Source of the DNA: JAJFFW01 sp038531315
GTDB taxonomy: Bacteria; Pseudomonadota; Alphaproteobacteria; Caulobacterales; Parvularculaceae
Assembly (NCBI GenBank): GCA_038531315.1
Contig: JBCBBT010000004.1
Span: 1-64,000 of the forward strand
Length of the DNA stretch: 64,000 nt
Reading direction: 5' to 3'
The notes beneath the pieces are model-generated. The model was not told the DNA's origin and did not search any database. It saw only the letters and a list, made by a program, of their open reading frames with translations. Each line of letters begins with the position of its first letter. Position 1 is the first letter of the stretch. The position numbers and the translations under genes were made by a program. Positions 16,998 to 25,610 of this stretch are shown piece after piece.

Positions 16998-17276
16998 CGC
17001 TACGCACTTTCTCCTCACCGAACTATAGGCATTTTCCACTGAAATCTGAAAGTCGGGTTGGAAATGGCAGGTCCGCTTCAGGGTGATTTAGGGTCATGCG
17101 TGACGGCACAGTCGAGGGGTGACAAGGGCGGATTCCGGACCTTCATGAAAACCCACAACCGCGCATCACCGCAGAAATTCAAACTGAGACACTACCTCGG
17201 CTGGAGATCGCTTGCCCCGCTGGCGCAACAGGTGCTATTTTAACGTCGAAATTTCCTATCTTTCAAAGGCGCATTT

Positions 17277-20138
17277 GTGGCGGACGATAACGACAACGTC
17301 GGCGAAGACGACGATAATTCCAGCAACCAAAACGGCTCTAATGGTGACAATGGCGCCGGTAAAAATGGGGCCAATAATAATGGCGGCGACGGCGATAATG
17401 ACGGCGCGCCCTCCGCGTCGGAGAATCTGGGGTCCATCTCAATCGAAGATGAGATGCGCCGGTCGTATCTCGACTATGCGATGTCGGTCATTGTCAGCCG
17501 GGCGATCCCCGACGCGCGGGACGGTCTGAAACCTGTGCATCGCCGCATTTTGTGGTCGATGCACGAAAATGGCTACACGCAGTCGAAACCCTATCGAAAA
17601 TCGGCCCGGGTCGTCGGCGACGTGATCGGTAAATATCATCCGCACGGCGATCAGGCGGTCTACGATGCGCTGGTGCGGATGGCGCAGGACTTTTCCATGC
17701 GCCTGCCGCTGCTCGACGGACAAGGTAATTTCGGCTCGATTGACGGCGATCCGCCGGCGGCGATGCGCTACACCGAAGTGCGCATGGACAAGACCGCCGA
17801 GGCGCTGCTTGAGGATATCGAAAAAGACACCGTCGACTATCAGGAAAACTACGACGGTCAGGAAAAAGAGCCGATCGTCCTGCCGGCGCGGTTTCCCAAT
17901 CTGTTGGTCAACGGCGCGGGCGGCATCGCGGTCGGCATGGCGACCAATATCCCGCCGCATAATCTTGGTGAGATCATCGACGCCACCATCGCGATGATCT
18001 CCAATCCGGCCATTACAGACGAAGAGCTGATCGAGATCGTTCCGGGGCCTGATTTTCCGACTGGCGGCATGATCCTGGGGCGTGCGGGCGCGAAAGCCGG
18101 GCTGTTGCTGGGGCGCGGGTCGGTCGTGATGCGCGGGCGCGCAACGATTGAGGAAGTGCGCAAAGATCGCTACGCCATCGTCGTCACCGAAGTGCCGTTT
18201 CAGGTCAACAAGGCGATGATGATCGAGCGGATCGCCGGTCTCGTGCGCGAGAAGAAAATCGAGGGCATCGCCGACATTCGAGACGAGAGCGACCGCCAGG
18301 GCATTCGCGTGGTGATCGAATTGCGGCGGGACGCGCAGGCCGACGTCGTCCTCAACCAAGTTTATCGCCATTCGCAGCTGCAGACGAGTTTCGGCGTCAA
18401 TATGCTGGCGCTGAATGGCGGACGGCCGCAACAGATGACCCTGCGGGACGTCTTGTCGGCGTTCATTGATTTCCGCGAAGAAGTCGTCGCGCGCCGGACC
18501 AAACACGATCTCGCCAAAGCGCGCGACCGGGCGCATATTCTTGTCGGCCTCGCGATCGCCGTCGCCAATATCGACGAGGTGGTGGCGCTAATCCGCGCGG
18601 CCCCCGATCCGGCGACAGCGCGCGAGCAGTTGATGGCGCGCGACTGGCCGGCGAAAGATCTCGCCCCGCTGGTCGCGCTGGTCGCTGATCCGCGCCACAT
18701 GATGATCGCCGGCGACAAGCTGCGCTTATCGGAAGAACAGGCGCGCGCGATCCTCGATCTGCGGCTGCAACGACTGACGGCGCTGGGCCGCGACGAAATT
18801 GGCGACGAACTGAAAGGGCTGGCTGAGAAGATTGAGGACTATCTCGATATTCTGAAGCGCCGTGAGCGCGTGTTGACGATCATCACAGATGAGATGACCG
18901 CCGTACGCGATCAATTCGCGACCCCGCGCCGGACCGAAATCATCGACGCCGAGGGCGAGGTTGAAGACGAAGACCTGATCGCCAAGGAAGATATGGTCGT
19001 GACGGTGACCCATTCGGGTTACGTCAAGCGTACGCCGCTCTCGACCTATCGCGCGCAAAAGCGCGGCGGCAAGGGCCGCACCGGCGCAAAGATGAAGGAC
19101 GAGGATTTCGTTGCGCAGCTGTTCGTCGGCAACACGCACACGCCGCTACTGTTCTTCACCTCTACGGGCATGTGTTACAATCTGAAGCTATGGCGTTTGC
19201 CGGAGGGCGCGGCCGCGGCGCGCGGTAAGGCGTTTGTCAATCTCCTGCCGCTCGGCCCTGATGAGCGCGTCACCAATATTCTTCCGTTGCCGGAAGATGA
19301 AGCCGCGTGGGAAAGCCTTCAAATCATGTTTGCGACCCGCTCGGGCAGCGTCCGCCGCAACAAGCTTTCCGACTTCCAGCGCGTCAATCGGAACGGCAAG
19401 ATCGCCATGAAGCTTGACGAAGACGGTTTTGAAGGCGGCGACGCTATCGTCGGCGTCCAGATCTGCCGGGAAAACGACAACGTGCTTTTGACGACCGCAG
19501 AAGGCATGTGCATCCGCTTCAAGGTTGACGATGTCCGTGTCTTCTCGGGACGCACGTCAACGGGCGTGCGCGGCATCAAGCTTGGCGGCGGCGACAGCGT
19601 CATATCGATGGCGATCCTGCACGGCGTCGAGGCGACCACAGAGGAGGCGCGCGCGTATCTGAAGCATGCGGCTGCAATGCGGCGGGCGATCGGCGAGGAG
19701 GACGGCGGCGAAGAGGTCGGCGACGAAGACGAGGGCGGCGACGCCGATATCCTCGATCAGGCGCGCATCGCGGCCCTCGGCGCAGCGGAACAATTCGTCC
19801 TGACCGTGACCGAAAACGGCTACGGCAAACGGTCGTCTTCTTATGAGTATCGCGTTTCCGGGCGCGGCGGTAAGGGCATTATCGCGATCGTTAAAAACGA
19901 CCGGAACGGTCCCGTCAGGGCGTCGTTCCCGGTCGAAAATAACGACCAGATCATGCTCGTGACCGACGCCGGTCAACTGATCCGCACGCCGGTCGACGAC
20001 ATTCGCGTCGCCGGCCGCAACACACAAGGCGTGACGATTTTCCGGACCAAAGTCGATGAGAAAGTCGTCTCCGTTGAACGGATCGAAGATATCGGCGATG
20101 ATGACGATGATGAGACTAATGCAGACGATGGCGCCTAA
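17277..20138 (+). CDS. gyrA: DNA gyrase subunit A with low-complexity N-terminal tail
   Basis: 953 residues from GTG 17277 with AAAGG just upstream. The first 45 or so residues are an Asp/Asn/Gly-rich tail absent from ordinary GyrA. The core begins with SIEDEMRRSYLDYAMSVI and has the QRDR KYHPHGDQAVYD, the catalytic Tyr in AAMRYTEVR, and the GyrA box QKRGGKGR of the C-terminal supercoiling domain. The residue matching E. coli Ser83 is Gln126; the Asp87 match is kept (Asp130). An acidic insertion (about 795-825) interrupts the C-terminal domain and the protein ends in a poly-acidic tail. With GyrB it introduces negative supercoils. coaD follows 20 bases later. Confidence 0.97.
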   Translation: MADDNDNVGEDDDNSSNQNGSNGDNGAGKNGANNNGGDGDNDGAPSASENLGSISIEDEMRRSYLDYAMSVIVSRAIPDARDGLKPVHRRILWSMHENGYTQSKPYRKSARVVGDVIGKYHPHGDQAVYDALVRMAQDFSMRLPLLDGQGNFGSIDGDPPAAMRYTEVRMDKTAEALLEDIEKDTVDYQENYDGQEKEPIVLPARFPNLLVNGAGGIAVGMATNIPPHNLGEIIDATIAMISNPAITDEELIEIVPGPDFPTGGMILGRAGAKAGLLLGRGSVVMRGRATIEEVRKDRYAIVVTEVPFQVNKAMMIERIAGLVREKKIEGIADIRDESDRQGIRVVIELRRDAQADVVLNQVYRHSQLQTSFGVNMLALNGGRPQQMTLRDVLSAFIDFREEVVARRTKHDLAKARDRAHILVGLAIAVANIDEVVALIRAAPDPATAREQLMARDWPAKDLAPLVALVADPRHMMIAGDKLRLSEEQARAILDLRLQRLTALGRDEIGDELKGLAEKIEDYLDILKRRERVLTIITDEMTAVRDQFATPRRTEIIDAEGEVEDEDLIAKEDMVVTVTHSGYVKRTPLSTYRAQKRGGKGRTGAKMKDEDFVAQLFVGNTHTPLLFFTSTGMCYNLKLWRLPEGAAAARGKAFVNLLPLGPDERVTNILPLPEDEAAWESLQIMFATRSGSVRRNKLSDFQRVNRNGKIAMKLDEDGFEGGDAIVGVQICRENDNVLLTTAEGMCIRFKVDDVRVFSGRTSTGVRGIKLGGGDSVISMAILHGVEATTEEARAYLKHAAAMRRAIGEEDGGEEVGDEDEGGDADILDQARIAALGAAEQFVLTVTENGYGKRSSSYEYRVSGRGGKGIIAIVKNDRNGPVRASFPVENNDQIMLVTDAGQLIRTPVDDIRVAGRNTQGVTIFRTKVDEKVVSVERIEDIGDDDDDETNADDGA

Positions 20139-20157
20139 AGCCGGGTAGGGTTTTCAC

Positions 20158-20679
20158 ATGTCCGCAGACGCTTCCGGCGGTAATCCGCGCATCGGGATTT
20201 ATCCCGGCACGTTTGATCCAATCACGCTCGGCCATATCGATATTATCGAACGCGCGGTCAAACTGTTCGATGAGCTGATCGTCGCCGTAGCGATCAACGC
20301 CGACAAAGGGCCGATGTTCACCCTCGAGGAGCGCACAGAAATGGTGCGCGGCGAGATGGCGCCCATCGCCGACGCCAGCGGCACGACCATCCACGTCAAA
20401 CCGTTCGATACGCTGTTGATGCACTACGCCAAGGAGCAGGGTGCGGGCACGATCGTGCGGGGGCTGAGGGCGGTCTCCGATTTCGAGTATGAATTCCAGA
20501 TGGTCGGCATGAACCAGGCGCTCGACGACGATGTTGAAACCGTGTTTTTCATGGCCGACGCCCGCTATCAGTCGATCGCCTCGCGGCTGGTCAAGGAGAT
20601 CGCCCGGCTGAACGGCGATATCACGTCGTTCGTGCCGGCGGCGGTCGCTGCGCGCATGCGCGAAAAACTGGCCGGCTAG
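20158..20679 (+). CDS. coaD: Phosphopantetheine adenylyltransferase
   Basis: 173 residues. Family motifs are IGIYPGTFDPITLGH with the nucleotide-binding TxGH, the RGLRAVSDFEYE segment and a late YQSIASRLVKEI in place of the usual SSTxVKE. It joins ATP and 4'-phosphopantetheine to dephospho-CoA, the penultimate step of coenzyme A synthesis, in the cytoplasm as a hexamer. It starts 20 bases after gyrA, a common alphaproteobacterial order (gyrA-coaD-cyclophilins), so it is probably cotranscribed. Confidence 0.96.
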   Translation: MSADASGGNPRIGIYPGTFDPITLGHIDIIERAVKLFDELIVAVAINADKGPMFTLEERTEMVRGEMAPIADASGTTIHVKPFDTLLMHYAKEQGAGTIVRGLRAVSDFEYEFQMVGMNQALDDDVETVFFMADARYQSIASRLVKEIARLNGDITSFVPAAVAARMREKLAG

Positions 20680-20848
20680 GACCGGCGTCCCGCCCCAATT
20701 CGCCTTAAGCCGCCGCCAATCCGCCCCCGAACAGAGCCCCAACAGAGCCCGGAAAAAAGCCCAGAAAATGTCACAAACCGCGCGCCGCTTTGCGCTATAC
20801 CGCTCGCGAAGCGGCGCAAAGCCCGCCCATTTTGTTTAGGAAATGCCC

Positions 20849-21760
20849 ATGATTGCGCGTATTTTACTTTTGACCCTCGCGGCCGTTCTGGTCTCGACAA
20901 TGCCGGCCGCGGCCCAGAAGAAAAAGAAGAAAGGCGACGAGGCGCCCGTAACCCTCGTCGATATCCTGAAACGCGCCGAGGCGCGCAGCGAATGGCGTTC
21001 GCTTGATCCTGAAAACACGTTGTTGATGGATTTGCCGGCGGGCGAAGTGATCATCGAATTGCGCTCTGATTTTGCGCCGGGGCATGTCACGCGGATCAAG
21101 GAGCTGACGCGCGAGGGGTTCTATAACGGGCTTAATTTCCACCGTGTTATTGAGGGCTTTGTTGCGCAGGGCGGCGATCCGCGCGGCGACGGGACGGGCG
21201 GCTCGACCAAGCCGGATTTGCCGCCGGAATTTTTGCTGAAGGCGGAGACCGTCGACAATTTCGCCGTCATCGGGCGCGATCGTCAGTCGCCGCGCGTCGG
21301 GTTCGTTGATGGTTTGCCGGCGGCTGCGGACCCGGAAACGCTCCGCTCTTTTCTTGTCAATCGCGAAGTCAAGCTGTGGGGCGCGCATTGTCCCCGTGTG
21401 ATGTCGATGGCGCGCTCGGCCCGTCCGGACAGCGCCAACAGCCAGTTTTTCCTCATGATCGGCGATGCGCGCACCAGTCTCGACCAGCGCTATACGATAT
21501 GGGGCTGGATTGTCGACGGGTATGACGCCACACGGCGGATTGATCGCGGCGAGCCGCCGAAGCGGCCGACGCCGATTGTCCGTATGCGCATCGCCGCTGA
21601 TATTGATGCAAAGGAATATGACACCGTCGAAGTTCTGGACACTTCCGGCGAGACCTTTAAGGAATATCTTGAGGCCGCGGGGCTCGTGAAAGACGAGTTC
21701 GTTCGCGATCTGTGCAACATCAAAACGCCTGTGCGCGTAAACGGAAAGATCAAACTATGA
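20849..21760 (+). CDS. Periplasmic cyclophilin-type peptidyl-prolyl isomerase
   Basis: About 303 residues from ATG 20849, with AGGA seven bases before it; an ATG six bases earlier would crowd the ribosome site. A signal peptide ends at AAAQ, followed by a Lys-rich stretch. The cyclophilin core reads FYNGLNFHRVIEGFVAQGGDP, GTGG, then a roughly 60-residue insertion before RPDSANSQFFLMIGD and YTIWGWIVDG. It catalyses cis-trans isomerisation of prolyl bonds during periplasmic protein folding. The C-terminal 60 residues extend past the normal domain. It overlaps the next cyclophilin gene by 4 bases (ATGA), giving an exported/cytoplasmic pair. Confidence 0.92.
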   Translation: MIARILLLTLAAVLVSTMPAAAQKKKKKGDEAPVTLVDILKRAEARSEWRSLDPENTLLMDLPAGEVIIELRSDFAPGHVTRIKELTREGFYNGLNFHRVIEGFVAQGGDPRGDGTGGSTKPDLPPEFLLKAETVDNFAVIGRDRQSPRVGFVDGLPAAADPETLRSFLVNREVKLWGAHCPRVMSMARSARPDSANSQFFLMIGDARTSLDQRYTIWGWIVDGYDATRRIDRGEPPKRPTPIVRMRIAADIDAKEYDTVEVLDTSGETFKEYLEAAGLVKDEFVRDLCNIKTPVRVNGKIKL

Positions 21761-22203
21761 CCGAAAAAATGGTGCTGACGCTTGAAACGGGCGACGTCGT
21801 CATTGAGACCTACGCCGATAAGGCGCCGAAACATGTTGAGCAGATCAAACGCCTCGCCGAAGACGGTTTTTACGATGGTCTGACGCTGCACCGGGTGATT
21901 GACGGGTTTATGGCCCAGATGGGCTGCCCGAAAGGCACCGGCACTGGCGGGTCGGGTAAGAACATCCCGGCGGAGTTCAACGATGTCAGCCATCAGCGCG
22001 GCGTCGTTTCCATGGCCCGCGCGCAAGATCCCAACAGCGCCGACAGCCAGTTCTTTATCTGTTTTGACGACGCTTCGTTCCTCGATGGTCAGTATACAGC
22101 CTGGGGGAAAGTTGTTGAGGGCATGGAAAATGTCGACGCGGTTGAATTCGGCGAACCGCCGGCAAACCCTACCAAGATCGTGAAATTCCGAGTCTCTGAA
22201 TAG
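21757..22203 (+). CDS. ppiB: Cytoplasmic cyclophilin-type peptidyl-prolyl isomerase
   Basis: 148 residues from ATG 21757, which overlaps the previous stop; the frame is open 15 codons upstream but that part is not family-like. All cyclophilin landmarks are present: FYDGLTLHRVIDGFMAQMG, GTGTGGSG, an NSADSQFFICFDD segment and QYTAWGKVVEGM. There is no signal peptide, so it works in the cytoplasm as a prolyl isomerase. It is translationally coupled to the exported paralogue. Confidence 0.95.
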   Translation: MTEKMVLTLETGDVVIETYADKAPKHVEQIKRLAEDGFYDGLTLHRVIDGFMAQMGCPKGTGTGGSGKNIPAEFNDVSHQRGVVSMARAQDPNSADSQFFICFDDASFLDGQYTAWGKVVEGMENVDAVEFGEPPANPTKIVKFRVSE

Positions 22204-22392
22204 AAGCATCCTCGGGTTGTGACAGCGCTGTGAATGCGCCCGTTAGGCGCGATAAGTTGTTATATCATCTCAGCCTATTACGCTAAGAACGAATTTCTTT
22301 GTTGGAATTCGCGCTTTTTGCATTGCAAAAGTCTATGTTCAGGACCAATCTACAGCGGTCTGGAATTTTCTTGAAAATTTGATGGGGTGACT

Positions 22393-22956
22393 ATGACTTT
22401 GAAAAGAGTAGCGGCGGCATTCGCCGCAGCGATCGTCGGTTTTTCGGCGACCGCGAATGCTCAGCCAGCTGATTTTGTTGATCTTGGCAACATTGGTCCG
22501 GCCGGCAATTTCGTTTTTGATACAACAGGATCAACGAACATCACGAATGGCGGTAATCTTGATACCGAAATCGGCTTGTTCGATTCAAGCGGCATCCTGC
22601 TCGACAATGATGACGATGGTCTCGGTTTTCCGTTCAGCGTCATCGATATTGATCTGGCGCCGGGCGAATATTTCGTTGCGATCAGCGAGTTCGATTCGAT
22701 TTTTGCAGACGGCTTCAGCGTCACAGGTACGCAGTTTGAGGCTGGTGAATCAGGCGAAGCCGTATTGAATATCAACGGTCTTCTTGCTGCGTCGCTGGTT
22801 ATCGGTGATGCGGCGACCACTGGATTGCTTGAAGTGGCTTTTTTCCGGTTTGAAATCGGCGACGCTGACGTCATTCCGCTGCCGGCGGCTTTCCCGCTCT
22901 TCCTTGCTGGCCTTGCGGGGCTTCGCATTGCGGGCCGGAAAAAGAAAACCGCTTAA
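22393..22956 (+). CDS. VPLPA-CTERM sorting-signal protein
   Basis: About 187 residues from ATG 22393; a GTG two codons earlier is an alternative. A signal peptide ends at ANA-QPAD. The body resembles a bacterial pre-peptidase C-like beta domain: NFVFDTTGSTN, DTEIGLFDSSGILLDNDDDG and LAPGEYFVAISEF fit the pattern of Asp-rich secreted domains. The C-terminus has the tripartite exosortase signal: IPLPAAFPLFLAGLAGL, a short hydrophobic segment and RKKK. Such proteins are processed by an exosortase and released or linked at the cell surface, often in exopolysaccharide producers. No exosortase gene is in the window. A strong terminator follows. Confidence 0.85.
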   Translation: MTLKRVAAAFAAAIVGFSATANAQPADFVDLGNIGPAGNFVFDTTGSTNITNGGNLDTEIGLFDSSGILLDNDDDGLGFPFSVIDIDLAPGEYFVAISEFDSIFADGFSVTGTQFEAGESGEAVLNINGLLAASLVIGDAATTGLLEVAFFRFEIGDADVIPLPAAFPLFLAGLAGLRIAGRKKKTA

Positions 22957-22998
22957 GCGGGAATTTTCGTCTGCGCGCAAGCGCTTTCACCTATGCAG

Positions 22999-23027
22999 AG
23001 CGCCGTCCTTCGGGACGGCGCTTTTTT
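22999..23027 (+). terminator. Strong intrinsic terminator
   Basis: A perfect 10-bp stem AGCGCCGTCC / GGACGGCGCT closes a TTCG tetraloop and is followed by six T. It ends the VPLPA-CTERM transcript. Confidence 0.93.
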
Positions 23028-23436
23028 ATTGCGCCGCCTCGACGATTTCGCGGCGGCTGAGGCGGCGGGCTCGGTAGCGCCGCCGCACCCTGCGCCGGCG
23101 CGCAAGCGCCTGTATAACTTTATGAATTCGCAGGCGTCGTCATGGGTCATCCTACGATTTGTAGGAAACGTTTCCACACCCCTTTTCGGCTGGCGTATAG
23201 TCGCCGGCCTTTGGAAGTCGAGCCCGGTAAGGGCCCTGAAAAGCCGGGCCCAGTGAGGCGGCTGGGCGGCGCCGGATGAAAGAGTGATGGTTGCTTATGG
23301 AATACAGGTTTTTGAGCGGCTCTCGGTCCGGGCGCAGTGATCGTGATCGCCCGCGTCGTGAGGACACAGGCAGGGCGAAAGCTGGCGCAGGGCGAAAGGC
23401 TGGACCGCGCACTGCGAACGACCTATAGGCGGCGCC
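23028..23436. other. 410-base gap before serS
   Basis: No gene is supported. It contains the palindrome GGAAACGTTTCC (23164-23175), a hairpin GCCCGG / CCGGGC (23222-23227 with 23244-23249) and two nearby GCAGGGCGAAAG copies (near 23371 and 23388). Comparison by eye with RNase P RNA, 4.5S RNA and 6S RNA gave no match. It could be a long serS leader. Confidence 0.4.
23164..23175. promoter_or_regulatory. LacI/GalR-type operator-like palindrome
   Basis: GGAAACGTTTCC is a perfect 12-base palindrome with the central CG typical of LacI-family operators. It is 260 bases before serS and no sugar-related gene is adjacent, so a chance occurrence is possible. Confidence 0.35.
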
Positions 23437-24717
23437 ATGTTTGACCTTACTTATATTCGCGATCATCCGGACGCGTTCGACGCTGGCCTTCGCCGGCGCG
23501 GCCTTGAGCCCCATGCGGCGTCGATCCTGGCCCTCGATAAAGAGGCGCGCGCGCTGACGCAGGAGATGAACGCGCTGCAGGCGCAACGCAACGCGGCGTC
23601 GAAACAGATCGGGGCGGCGAAAGCCAAGGGCGACGAAGAGACCTTCAAAAAGCTGATGGCCGAGGTCGATGCGGCGAAATCGGCGATGCAGGACGTCGAA
23701 CATCGCGAAAAGGAAAAGCGCGCGGACTTGCGCGCGGCGCTTTCCGGTCTGCCCAATCTGCCCTTCGACGATGTGCCGGACGGCGCCGATGAGGACGACA
23801 ATGTGGAATTGCGCCGCGTTGGCGTCCCCGGCGAGAAACCTGGCGCCAAAGAACATTTCGATCTCGGCGAAGCGCTCGGTCAGATGGATTTTGAGACGGC
23901 CGCGAAACTCGCCGGCGCGCGCTTTGCCTTACTGAAGGGCGATCTTGCGCGCCTTGAACGCGCGATCGCCGCTTTCATGCTCGACGTGCAGACGGGCGAG
24001 TTCGGGTATGAAGAAATCTCCCCGCCGGCGCTGGTGCGCGACGAAATTATGTTCGGCACTGGCCAATTGCCGAAATTCGCCGAAGACTCTTTCCAGACGA
24101 CGGATGGGCGCTGGCTTATTCCGACAGCCGAGGTCTCGCTCACCAATATGGTGCGTGAGCTGATTATGTCAGAAGATGAACTGCCCAAAAGGTTCACCGC
24201 CCATACGCCTTGTTTTCGCTCCGAAGCGGGTTCGGCGGGCCGAGATACGCGCGGGATGATCAGGGTTCATCAGTTTTCGAAAGTTGAACTTGTCTCGGTC
24301 ACCACGCCGGACCAGTCCGAGCGCGAACATGAGCGCATGACAGAGTGCGCGGAAGCGATCTTGAAAAAGCTCGATTTGCCGTTCCGCACCATGGTGTTGT
24401 GTGTTGGCGATATGGGCTTTTCGGCGCGCAAGACCTACGATCTTGAGGTCTGGCTGCCGGGGCAGGGGCAATATCGCGAGATTTCTTCATGCTCCAATTG
24501 CGGGGACTTTCAGGCCCGCCGCATGAATGCGCGCTTCCGCCCGGAGGGTGAAAAATCGCCGAAATTTGTCCATACGCTTAACGGTTCCGGCCTGGCGGTG
24601 GGGCGCACGCTCGTTGCTGTAATGGAAAACTATCAGCAAGAAGACGGGTCGCTCGCCATTCCCGCGGCGCTTCAGCCCTATATGGGCGGGCGCACGACGA
24701 TCGAGGCCGCGTCCTGA
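23437..24717 (+). CDS. serS: Seryl-tRNA synthetase
   Basis: 426 residues, full length. An N-terminal antiparallel coiled-coil (about 30-105) binds the long variable arm of tRNA-Ser. The class II catalytic core follows, with motif 2 CFRSEAGSAGRDTRGMIRVHQF and motif 3 GSGLAVGRTLVAVMENY. It charges tRNA-Ser and tRNA-Sec with serine in the cytoplasm. Its stop shares one base with the surE start (TGATG), so the two are coupled; serS-surE is a standard alphaproteobacterial order. Confidence 0.97.
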   Translation: MFDLTYIRDHPDAFDAGLRRRGLEPHAASILALDKEARALTQEMNALQAQRNAASKQIGAAKAKGDEETFKKLMAEVDAAKSAMQDVEHREKEKRADLRAALSGLPNLPFDDVPDGADEDDNVELRRVGVPGEKPGAKEHFDLGEALGQMDFETAAKLAGARFALLKGDLARLERAIAAFMLDVQTGEFGYEEISPPALVRDEIMFGTGQLPKFAEDSFQTTDGRWLIPTAEVSLTNMVRELIMSEDELPKRFTAHTPCFRSEAGSAGRDTRGMIRVHQFSKVELVSVTTPDQSEREHERMTECAEAILKKLDLPFRTMVLCVGDMGFSARKTYDLEVWLPGQGQYREISSCSNCGDFQARRMNARFRPEGEKSPKFVHTLNGSGLAVGRTLVAVMENYQQEDGSLAIPAALQPYMGGRTTIEAAS

Positions 24718-25499
24718 TGCGGATTTTATTGTCCAATGATGACGGCATTCACGCGAGCGGTCTGAAGAGCCTTGAGAAAATCGCGCGCGCCTTATCCGAC
24801 GATGTCTGGATCGTCGCCCCGCATGAGGAACAGTCCGGCGCCGCCCGCGCGTTGACGCTGCATAATCCGTTGCGCGCGCGCAAATTCGATGAGCGCCGGT
24901 TTTCGGTTTCGGGCACGCCGACGGATGCGGTGATGATGGCGGTGACGCGGTTGATGGACGGCAAAAAGCCCGATCTGGTGCTCTCCGGGGTCAATAACGG
25001 CCAGAACATCGCCGAGGACCTTACTTTTTCGGGCACCATCGCTGCGGCGCTTCAGGGGATGACGCTCGGCATTCCGTCGATTGCGCTCTCGCTTTCCCGG
25101 TTTTCGCGCGAGAATGCGCGCTGGGCGACGCCGGAAGCGCACGGGCCGGCGATCGTGCGCAAATTGCTCGATCAGGGCTGGCCCAGCGACGTGATCATGA
25201 ATGTTAATTTTCCAGACCGCGATCCCGGCGATGTCGCCGGTATTGAGGTCACGCGTCAGGGCCAGCGCGATCAGCTCCAGCTTTATTCCGAAGAACGTAA
25301 GGATTTGCGCGAAGGGACTTATTATTGGTTCGGTTTTTCCGGAAAACTTTCCGATCCGCCTGAAGGTACGGACCTGCGCGCGATCTATGACGGGCGGATT
25401 TCGATCACGCCGGTGCATCTGGAATTGACGCACGCGCCGACGCAGCAAAAAATGGAAGCCGTCTTTAAGGATGGCATGGCTGGGCTTGCAAGCGAGTAA
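24717..25499 (+). CDS. surE: 5'/3'-nucleotidase SurE
   Basis: 260 residues. The metal site is at the N-terminus (LLSNDDGIHASG, with the paired Asp) and further ligands are in PHEEQSGAARALT and SGVNNGQN. SurE dephosphorylates nucleoside monophosphates and polyphosphate and is linked to stationary-phase survival. It is coupled to serS. In many proteobacteria pcm lies between surE and nlpD; here it is missing and the nlpD-like gene follows directly after a 110-base gap with a CtrA box. Confidence 0.96.
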   Translation: MRILLSNDDGIHASGLKSLEKIARALSDDVWIVAPHEEQSGAARALTLHNPLRARKFDERRFSVSGTPTDAVMMAVTRLMDGKKPDLVLSGVNNGQNIAEDLTFSGTIAAALQGMTLGIPSIALSLSRFSRENARWATPEAHGPAIVRKLLDQGWPSDVIMNVNFPDRDPGDVAGIEVTRQGQRDQLQLYSEERKDLREGTYYWFGFSGKLSDPPEGTDLRAIYDGRISITPVHLELTHAPTQQKMEAVFKDGMAGLASE

Positions 25500-25542
25500 A
25501 GCCTTGAATGACGCCGCGTTTGGCGTCGTCGGACCAGCTCTA

Positions 25543-25558
25543 TTAACGTCTTGTTAAC
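25543..25558. promoter_or_regulatory. CtrA-type binding box upstream of nlpD-like gene
   Basis: TTAACGTCTTGTTAAC is a perfect TTAA-N7-TTAAC site, 53 bases before the nlpD-like ATG; a third TTAA follows nine bases later. Position and sequence fit direct control by CtrA, which times cell-division genes in Caulobacter relatives. Confidence 0.6.
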
Positions 25559-25610
25559 GCAAATCGTTAAGATTTTTTGCCATCTTCTTTAACGGGCGGA
25601 GGCAGCCGGG

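Noticed and set aside
17058..17243. 61-residue frame before gyrA
   Set aside because: No ribosome site, no recognisable sequence, and it lies in the gyrA leader.
17439..18536. Long antisense frame inside gyrA
   Set aside because: His/Arg/Asp-rich shadow of a GC-rich gene with no ribosome site or family resemblance.
23028..23436. RNase P RNA, 4.5S RNA or 6S RNA in the serS leader
   Set aside because: The conserved motifs of these RNAs were not found when compared by eye.
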